DNA from: DTU053 sp012520115
GTDB lineage: Bacteria; Bacillota; Clostridia; Oscillospirales; Acutalibacteraceae
DNA: 64,000 nt
Reading direction: 5' to 3'
Assembly: GCA_050953725.1 (NCBI GenBank)
Contig: JBMNNB010000003.1
Location: forward strand, 496,001 to 560,000
Part shown: positions 58,480-64,000 of the stretch, one piece after another
Layout of the letters: each line of letters opens with the position of its first letter
Position numbering within the stretch: position 1 is the first letter of the stretch
Notes under the pieces: generated by a model
Database searches by the model: none
Told to the model about the DNA's origin: nothing
What the model saw: only the letters and a program-made list of their open reading frames with translations
Position numbers and translations under genes: made by a program

Positions 58480-59418
58480 TTATAAACATTCATCCAAGGG
58501 GCCGATGAACTCACGCAGCAGCGAATCCGCTGGCACTGCCGAGCAGTCGCAGGGGAAGAAAAGCGAAAGGTGCTCTGTAAGCTTTTCAGCCTTTTCCCTG
58601 TACTCCTCTTTTTCGGTGCTTTCGAGTATGGGCAACGCAAGATTTCGCATAATGCACAGCTCATAGGGGTGGTATGAGTTAAGCTTGATATCCGCATTGT
58701 CCCTGTGGGGCAGCAGGTATTTCTGCTCGCCCTCGATAACGCTCTGCCAGAGCATAAAGGTGTTGTCGGCGGAGCTGTTTCGGTACTTATAGTCCCTTAT
58801 CAGTCTTCTTATAAACCTTAAATCCTCACGGCTTAAAAGCTTTTCGCCTTTGTCGTCGAAAATATCCGCATTGACGCTGATATAGAGCTTTGTAATGCTC
58901 GACGAGGAAAAGGAGGAGGTTATAAGGGGGTTCAGTGCGTGAAGGCCCTCGATTATGACAAAGTCCTGCTCGCCAAGAGTAAGATTTTTAGTTTTGTCGG
59001 TGCGCCTGCCGATTTTGAAATCAAATAGGGGCAGCTGCGTCTCCTTGCCCTGTATAAGCCTTTCCATGCAGGAGTGCAGAAGGGGCAGGTCAAGGGAGTG
59101 GACGCTCTCAAAGTCATAGGTGCCGTCCTCTTTTTTCGGGCCCTCGCCCGCATTAAGATAAAAGTCGTCAAGGGAGATGACATAGCCGTTGCCGTTGTCC
59201 CGTGACAAGGCATTGAGCAGCTTGTTTGCGGTGGTGGTCTTGCCGGAGGAGCTGGGTCCCGCAAGCATTACTATTTCCCTGCCGCCCTTTTGCCTTATAA
59301 AGCTCACCGCTTCTTTCAGCTGGTCGTGATAAAATCTCTCGGACTCTAAGATAAAGCACTCAGAGTTGTCCCTTATATTACTATTTATTATGCTTAAAGA
59401 GTTGCATAAATTCAGCAT
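58480..59418 (-). CDS. Uridine kinase-like P-loop kinase
   Basis: A 312-residue protein. The P-loop GPSSSGKTT lies at residues 54-62, followed by VISLDDFYLN and EGLHALNPLI, as in uridine kinase/phosphoribulokinase-type enzymes. It is longer than classic uridine kinase and has an extra N-terminal segment. I use the ATG at 59418, which has GGAGG four bases upstream; an ATG at 59436 has none. Co-oriented with hemZ upstream. Confidence 0.85.
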   Translation of the reverse strand: MLNLCNSLSIINSNIRDNSECFILESERFYHDQLKEAVSFIRQKGGREIVMLAGPSSSGKTTTANKLLNALSRDNGNGYVISLDDFYLNAGEGPKKEDGTYDFESVHSLDLPLLHSCMERLIQGKETQLPLFDFKIGRRTDKTKNLTLGEQDFVIIEGLHALNPLITSSFSSSSITKLYISVNADIFDDKGEKLLSREDLRFIRRLIRDYKYRNSSADNTFMLWQSVIEGEQKYLLPHRDNADIKLNSYHPYELCIMRNLALPILESTEKEEYREKAEKLTEHLSLFFPCDCSAVPADSLLREFIGPLDECL

Positions 59419-59514
59419 AATGCCTCCAAAGCTCATTTTCTGTTTAATCAGAGTAATTTCTTTTTAGCATTTTACTCTGACTCGGATAAACCGTTACATT
59501 CTTACAGTTTACAA

Positions 59515-61032
59515 TTAATTACAGTGCGGATACTTTTCGTAAAAAGTCTTAATGCCCTTTTTCCTTTCAAGAATCTCCTCAAAGCCTGAGATATACTCGT
59601 ACGGATATTTATAGTTGAATATCCTGTCTATAAACTCGCCGTTAGGCTCCTTCAGCCTCGAAACGCCGCCTGCGCCTGCCGCAAGCACCGTATGTGTCTC
59701 CTCCATCATATAGATGTTATATGCGGATTCAAAGCCCTTTTTAGAGAAGCCCGTGTTCTCCCTGTTGCCCGCAGACTTGCTCTGACGGTAAAGGTAGTAG
59801 GGCAGATAGCCTTTATTTTCCAATGCGGCGTAGGCGTTTTCATAAACCGGAGCCTCCCACTCCTGCTTGTCCCGTACCGCAGCGGCAAGGGCCGAGGAGC
59901 GCTTTAAGGCAAGGCTGTGGACTGTAATGCTTTCCGGGTCAAGCTCCAAGGTCTTATTCAGGCTGTCCATAAAGCCATCGGGGGTGTCATAGGGCAGGTT
60001 CGTTATTAAATCCATGTTGATATTGTCAAAGCCCGCCTGCCGTGCCATGTAAAAGGCGTCTACGGTCTGTTGTGCGGTGTGACAGCGGCCTATGCCCTTC
60101 AGGACTTCATCCGAAAAGGTCTGTGGGTTGATGCTGATTCTTGATACCCCGGCAGCCTTCATAATATTCAGCTTTTCTTCATTTAAGGTGTCCGGCCTGC
60201 CCGCCTCGATTGTGTACTCCATAACGGAGTCCAGCGGGAAGAGCCTTGCGACTGCATCGGCAAGTGTATAAAGCTCGCTTTCGTTAAGGCTTGTGGGCGT
60301 TCCGCCGCCGAAATATACGGTTTCGAGCCTCAGCCCCAAGTCCTTTGCAACAGAGGAGATAAGCTCCAGTTCCTTTATGAGCAGCTCAATATATTCGGGG
60401 ATTTTCTTTTTGAATGAGGTAATCGAGTGTGAAACAAAGGAGCAGTATTCGCACCTTGTGGGGCAGAAGGGTATCGATACATAAAGGGAGTATGAGCTGG
60501 GTACGGATAAATCTATTATTCCTTGCTGTCTTTTAACAATACTATATAGAAGCCGGGTTTTTTTGTCTGACACAAAGAGCTTATTTTTGAAGTAATCGAC
60601 AGCTCCCTCGCCCATTTCATTAAGAAGGCTTCGCATCAGCTTAGAGGGTCTTACTCCCGTCAGCATTCCCCACGGCGGGGTATAGCCGGTTATCTCAGAC
60701 AGTGCCTTAAACAGCACTTCCGCCATCTGCATCTCCGCCTCGTCACGAAGCGCACTGCCCTTTTCCGCACTTAAAAAGAAGCCCGATGCGATTTGCCTTT
60801 GCACATCACGCTCTGCGGTCAGCTCTTTCCCGTTTATATTCACATATGCCCTTACCTTATACTCCCCGTTCACTTCGTTGAGGGTGGAGTAAATATAATT
60901 CTCATTCTCGGGCGAAGCCGTAAGGGCCTCGCCGAAGTTCAGTTTTATTACTGTAATTTTCTCTAAGGGAAAAAACAAACGGGTCAGATTTTCAGCCTCG
61001 TAATGAAACGGATGATTTATAAATAACTTCAT
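59515..61032 (-). CDS. hemZ: HemZ-like radical SAM coproporphyrinogen dehydrogenase
   Basis: A 505-residue protein. The radical SAM cluster motif is Cys190-x3-Cys194-x2-Cys197 (CPTRCEYCSF), followed by VYFGGGTPTSL and the HemN-like INPQTFSDEVLKGIGR. An N-terminal region of about 180 residues precedes the barrel, as in HemZ. Family members oxidise coproporphyrinogen III without oxygen, though HemZ activity is less well proven and other radical SAM roles are possible. It begins 3 bp after the stop codon of the MBL gene. Confidence 0.9.
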   Translation of the reverse strand: MKLFINHPFHYEAENLTRLFFPLEKITVIKLNFGEALTASPENENYIYSTLNEVNGEYKVRAYVNINGKELTAERDVQRQIASGFFLSAEKGSALRDEAEMQMAEVLFKALSEITGYTPPWGMLTGVRPSKLMRSLLNEMGEGAVDYFKNKLFVSDKKTRLLYSIVKRQQGIIDLSVPSSYSLYVSIPFCPTRCEYCSFVSHSITSFKKKIPEYIELLIKELELISSVAKDLGLRLETVYFGGGTPTSLNESELYTLADAVARLFPLDSVMEYTIEAGRPDTLNEEKLNIMKAAGVSRISINPQTFSDEVLKGIGRCHTAQQTVDAFYMARQAGFDNINMDLITNLPYDTPDGFMDSLNKTLELDPESITVHSLALKRSSALAAAVRDKQEWEAPVYENAYAALENKGYLPYYLYRQSKSAGNRENTGFSKKGFESAYNIYMMEETHTVLAAGAGGVSRLKEPNGEFIDRIFNYKYPYEYISGFEEILERKKGIKTFYEKYPHCN

Positions 61033-61035
61033 ACC

Positions 61036-61689
61036 TCAGCCCTTATATCCGTACTGCTGCTTTAAACGCTCTATTTTTGACATATACCTGTTTCTTTGTC
61101 TCTCTGCCTCAAGGGTCGTGTCCCTTCCGTGGCCGGGCAGGACCTTATAATCGCCCTTTAGGGCTTTAAGTCGCTCAAGGGTGCTTATCATGTCATGCAT
61201 GCTGCCGCCCTCCAAGTCCGTTCTGCCGACGGTCATGCAAAAGAGGGTATCACCTGAGCACATGGTGTCGCCTGCTATGTAGACAACGCTGCCCTTAGTG
61301 TGGCCGGGGGTGTGCATTACCCTGATTTCGCCGTTACCGAGGGGCAGGGTCTCGCCGCCTTGAAGTAAGATATCCGCCTTGAGAGGCTTTTGCTCGCCGG
61401 GGAAGTACTTTACCCCGTGGCTTAAATTCTCGTCTGTCAGAAAGGCCTCGTCGCCCCTGTGGATTACGAGCTTTGCGCCTGTTTTCTCTTTAAGCCCGCT
61501 TACCGCCCAGATATGGTCATAGTGGCCGTGGGTCAACAGGATGTATTCGACCTTAGTGCATTTATCAAGCTCTGAAATAAGCTCATCGGTGACGCAGCCC
61601 GGGTCCACAACGGCAGCCGTGCCGGTTTCGTCCTTTATAATATAGCAGTTAGAGAAATCACCGAAAGGTTTTATGCTTATAACTTCCAT
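61036..61689 (-). CDS. MBL-fold metallo-hydrolase, glyoxalase II-like
   Basis: A 217-residue enzyme with the metal-binding motif THGHYDH (His54, His56, Asp58, His59), a following HTPGHTKGS and GDTMCSGDTLF. It resembles YcbL/GloB-type hydrolases that act on thioesters such as hydroxyacylglutathione. The start at 61689 is chosen for GGAAG and because an upstream frame extension lacks a site. The next gene, hemZ, begins just after its stop codon. Confidence 0.88.
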   Translation of the reverse strand: MEVISIKPFGDFSNCYIIKDETGTAAVVDPGCVTDELISELDKCTKVEYILLTHGHYDHIWAVSGLKEKTGAKLVIHRGDEAFLTDENLSHGVKYFPGEQKPLKADILLQGGETLPLGNGEIRVMHTPGHTKGSVVYIAGDTMCSGDTLFCMTVGRTDLEGGSMHDMISTLERLKALKGDYKVLPGHGRDTTLEAERQRNRYMSKIERLKQQYGYKG

Positions 61690-61820
61690 AACAAGCTTCC
61701 TTTCACAGAACACATTTTCCCTGAATGGCGCTTCTCCCGTTGTGGGGCGCATTGGCTCATGCCCGCTCTCTACGGGCGGTGCATTTCACGGCAACAATAT
61801 TAAAACGCCTTATTGCAAGC

Positions 61821-61846
61821 AAAGCACTGAATATCAGTGCTTTTTC
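61821..61846. terminator. Hairpin at the dtd 3' end
   Basis: AAAGCACTGA and TCAGTGCTTT form a perfect 10-bp stem with loop ATA. The dtd stop codon lies inside it. The T tract is good on the plus strand but weak on the minus strand, so its role for dtd is uncertain. Confidence 0.45.
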
Positions 61847-62292
61847 CATGTGTCCGTATCAAGAATTATCGTAACGGGCCCGTCATTTGTCAGGGTCACC
61901 TTCATATGTGCGCCGAACTCGCCCTTTTCTACCTTCTTTACGCCGTTGATTCTTAGCTCGTCCATATAAAGCTCATAAAGCTCGTTGGCTCTTGAAGGCT
62001 CGGCGGAGGAAGTAAAAGAGGGGCGGTTGCCCTTTTTTGTGTCGGCGCACAAGGTAAACTGAGAGATGACAAGGGCCTCGCCGCCGACCTGCAAAATCGA
62101 GAGATTCATCTTGTCATTCTCGTCCCTGAAAACACGCAAGGCCGCCGTCTTTGCGGCAAGCAGCCTCGCTTCCTCCTCGGTGTCGTTCTCTACGACTCCG
62201 AGCAAAATCATATAGCCGCCGCCGATTTCGCCGACAACTCGACCGTCAACGGTAACGGCGGCGTTCTCAACTCTTTGAATAACTGCTTTCAT
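61834..62292 (-). CDS. dtd: D-aminoacyl-tRNA deacylase
   Basis: A 152-residue enzyme that removes D-amino acids from mischarged tRNA. It keeps the GxxIQRV-like start AVIQRVENAAV, the SQFTL motif (SQFTLCADT) and the NDGPVT motif that form the active site. Length is typical. A position close to relA is common in Firmicutes; here a pspC-like gene lies between them. Confidence 0.95.
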   Translation of the reverse strand: MKAVIQRVENAAVTVDGRVVGEIGGGYMILLGVVENDTEEEARLLAAKTAALRVFRDENDKMNLSILQVGGEALVISQFTLCADTKKGNRPSFTSSAEPSRANELYELYMDELRINGVKKVEKGEFGAHMKVTLTNDGPVTIILDTDTWKKH

Positions 62293-62305
62293 TTACATCC
62301 TGCCC

Positions 62306-62623
62306 TTAATTCGGCGTTCCGTTAGGATCCTGACCGTAGGGGTTCTGAGGAGGATTCTGGGGAGGATTGTAGGGGTTATTCACAGGACCCTGATTGAAGG
62401 GGTTGTTGTAGTTGGTGTAGGGGTTGTTCTGTGAGTTTAAGGGAGCGTCGGGAATGACGATGACGGCAATAATGTAGGCTAAAAGGCCCGTGCCGAGGAA
62501 GATTATAAGAAGCACCCATACAAGCCTGATTATTGTGGAGTCGATATTAAAATACTCCGCCATTCCTCCGCAGACGCCTGCAATCTTTCTGTCTGTTCTT
62601 GACCGATACAACTTTTTCTGCAT
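62306..62623 (-). CDS. PspC-domain small membrane protein
   Basis: A 105-residue protein. Residues 1-60 are a PspC domain (KLYRSRTDRKIAGVCGGMAE, then IRLVWVLLIIFLGTGLLAYI) with one or two membrane segments. The C-terminal 40 residues are Pro, Asn and Gln rich and probably disordered. PspC proteins are linked to membrane stress; a role here is not defined. Confidence 0.85.
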   Translation of the reverse strand: MQKKLYRSRTDRKIAGVCGGMAEYFNIDSTIIRLVWVLLIIFLGTGLLAYIIAVIVIPDAPLNSQNNPYTNYNNPFNQGPVNNPYNPPQNPPQNPYGQDPNGTPN

Positions 62624-62738
62624 AATACATTTCCTTTCCGAAGCTGTGTTTACAATAATATGATTGCTAAAGCTTACGGTTTTATTATATCGAAGTTTAT
62701 TAATGGCCGATTAATTTAACAAAGACAAAGCGTAAACT

Positions 62739-64000
62739 TTATGTGCCCGAACGTTCAACATTGAAGACGCCGTTTATCTTATTCAGCCTTGCCATGACTG
62801 ACTTTAAATGCTCAAGGCTGTTGACCGTGACCGTGACGGTTACGTTATACCTGCCGTCCTTTGTCTCCCTTGAGTTAAGGGAGTGAATCATGACACGCAT
62901 ATTGGCAAGTGCGCCGGAGATGTCCGCCATAATCGACACTGAGGCAAGACAGGTAATCAGCAGTGTTGCATTGAAGTCCTCTTTTATATCCGAGCTCCAA
63001 TGAACGGGTATCCACCTCTCCGGCTCAGCGGCCAGATGTATGGACACGGGTACATTGGTGCAGTCCCGTTTGTGCACGGAAACGCCGTGACCCCTTGTTA
63101 TGAAACCTATTATATCATCACCGGGTATGGGGTTGCAACATTTAGAGAGCTTTACAAGGCAATTTTCGATGCCCTCCACTATAACGCCCTCGCTGCTGGC
63201 GGTCTGCTTCATCTTTAGCTGGACGGGCTTGGGCGCCTGCGCCTTAATGAGCTTGTTGTACTCCTCCTTGATTTGCGGGAGGATGCGGCTTAAAAGCACT
63301 CCGCCGTAGCCTATGGCAGCATAGAAGTCCTGAATATCCCTGAAGTGATACCTCTCGGAAATCTTCTGAAGCATCTCCTTCATATCGTCCTCGTCGAGCC
63401 TTATGCCCGAACGGCGGAACTCCCTTTCAAGCTCGGACTTGCCGACCTCGATATTCTCTTCCCTGTTCTGCTTTTTAAACCACTGTCTTATCTTGCTTCG
63501 GGCCTCGCTGGTCTTGACTATATTGAGCCAATCACGGCCGGGGCCTTTGTTCTGATTGGATGTCAGTATCTCTATAATCTCGCCCGTCTTGACCACGTGG
63601 GTAATGGGCACGATTCTGCCATCGACCTTAGCGCCGACCATGCGGTTGCCGACCGCCGAGTGAATTGCATAGGCAAAGTCGATGACCGTGGAGCCCTGCG
63701 GCAGGCTTATAACATCGCCCTTGGGGGTCAGAAGGAAGACCTCCTCCGGAACAAGGTCGCTCTTTATAATGCGTACAATGTCCTCCACGTCCTCAGAGTC
63801 CTGCTGAAGCTCCAGAAGCTGCCGAATCCAGGCAAGCCTTTCCTCAAACTGCTGCTTGCCGGAAATGCCGAGCTTATACTTCCAGTGGGCTGCGATACCG
63901 TATTCGGCTGTCTTGTGCATCTCCCATGTGCGTATCTGCACCTCGAAGGGGATGCCCTCCTTGCCTATAACGGTGGTGTGAAGGGACTGGTACATGTTGG
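62739..64000 (-). CDS. relA: RelA/SpoT (p)ppGpp synthetase/hydrolase, C-terminal part (runs off the window)
   Basis: About 420 codons of the C-terminal portion are present; the frame stays open at the window edge. The visible part starts at the end of the synthetase domain (NMYQSLHTTV, then EVQIRTWEMHKTAEYGIAAHW), then a TGS domain (VFLLTPKGDVISLPQGSTVI), a helical region, the Cys-rich segment (VKLSKCCNPIPGDDIIG) and an ACT domain at the C-terminus. It makes or degrades the stringent-response alarmone. The hydrolase domain lies outside the window. Confidence 0.95.
   Translation of the reverse strand, partial: NMYQSLHTTVIGKEGIPFEVQIRTWEMHKTAEYGIAAHWKYKLGISGKQQFEERLAWIRQLLELQQDSEDVEDIVRIIKSDLVPEEVFLLTPKGDVISLPQGSTVIDFAYAIHSAVGNRMVGAKVDGRIVPITHVVKTGEIIEILTSNQNKGPGRDWLNIVKTSEARSKIRQWFKKQNREENIEVGKSELEREFRRSGIRLDEDDMKEMLQKISERYHFRDIQDFYAAIGYGGVLLSRILPQIKEEYNKLIKAQAPKPVQLKMKQTASSEGVIVEGIENCLVKLSKCCNPIPGDDIIGFITRGHGVSVHKRDCTNVPVSIHLAAEPERWIPVHWSSDIKEDFNATLLITCLASVSIMADISGALANMRVMIHSLNSRETKDGRYNVTVTVTVNSLEHLKSVMARLNKINGVFNVERSGT

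Overview
The window looks like the chromosome of an anaerobic gut Clostridia bacterium, most likely Oscillospirales/Ruminococcaceae. The reasons are a one-piece pyruvate:ferredoxin oxidoreductase, a dockerin-tagged secreted protein, a GlgC/GlgD glycogen operon, HemZ, a DUF4364 protein, the spoVB-mazG-hup-yabO order, GGAGG-type ribosome sites with many TTG starts, and a mid-range GC content. No rRNA or tRNA gene and no true CRISPR array was seen.

Layout. 1-800: 5' part of NADP-type glutamate dehydrogenase (minus). 1.5-5.1 kb: pyruvate:ferredoxin oxidoreductase. 5.3-6.5 kb: a DUF4143-type ATPase gene bracketed by inverted copies of one hairpin sequence. 6.6-7.35 kb: a G-rich non-coding island with a perfect 203-bp tandem duplication. 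7.4-12.5 kb: GH2 beta-galactosidase, a 47-residue small protein with its own promoter and terminator, and a beta-lactamase-fold hydrolase. 12.7-17.5 kb: RluA pseudouridine synthase, DUF5696 lipoprotein, MetA, DUF4364. 17.5-20 kb: a secreted GLUG/Big2/dockerin protein and the relic of a second dockerin gene. 20.1-24.8 kb: double CDGSH protein and the potABCD polyamine importer. 25.2-32.8 kb: a phage head and packaging module (terminase to a putative tail terminator) with no tail, integrase, replication or lysis gene, interrupted by a 1-kb GC-rich repeat island. 33.1-38.9 kb: glgBCDA. 39.0-40.7 kb: SatD plus DUF3307 behind three repeats with an exact 29-bp period. 40.8-43.6 kb: a TrpXYZ-like ABC importer. 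43.9-47.5 kb: hexuronate/2-keto-3-deoxygluconate catabolism. 47.5-64 kb: a co-oriented minus-strand block with a heterodimeric ABC exporter, RsmI, a TrmN6-like methyltransferase, HtrA, RqcP, HU, MazG, a SpoVB-like flippase, a uridine kinase-like protein, HemZ, an MBL hydrolase, Dtd, PspC and RelA (truncated by the window end).

How it fits together. Central metabolism (PFOR, GDH, glycogen storage, hexuronate and beta-galactoside use) and nutrient uptake (polyamines, an aromatic amino acid-like substrate) fit a saccharolytic gut commensal that handles plant polysaccharides. Accessory DNA is concentrated at 5.3-7.35, 19.8-20.1, 25-33 and 39-40.7 kb. The strongest candidates for something undescribed are: (i) SatD-DUF3307, where SatD carries class III nucleotide-cyclase-like motifs fused to a helix-turn-helix, is paired with a membrane protein, and sits behind an iteron-like site array; (ii) the self-contained head-only phage module; (iii) the DUF4143 gene with inverted-repeat ends; (iv) the 47-residue protein unit. 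All functional statements come from reading motifs by eye; no database search was run.
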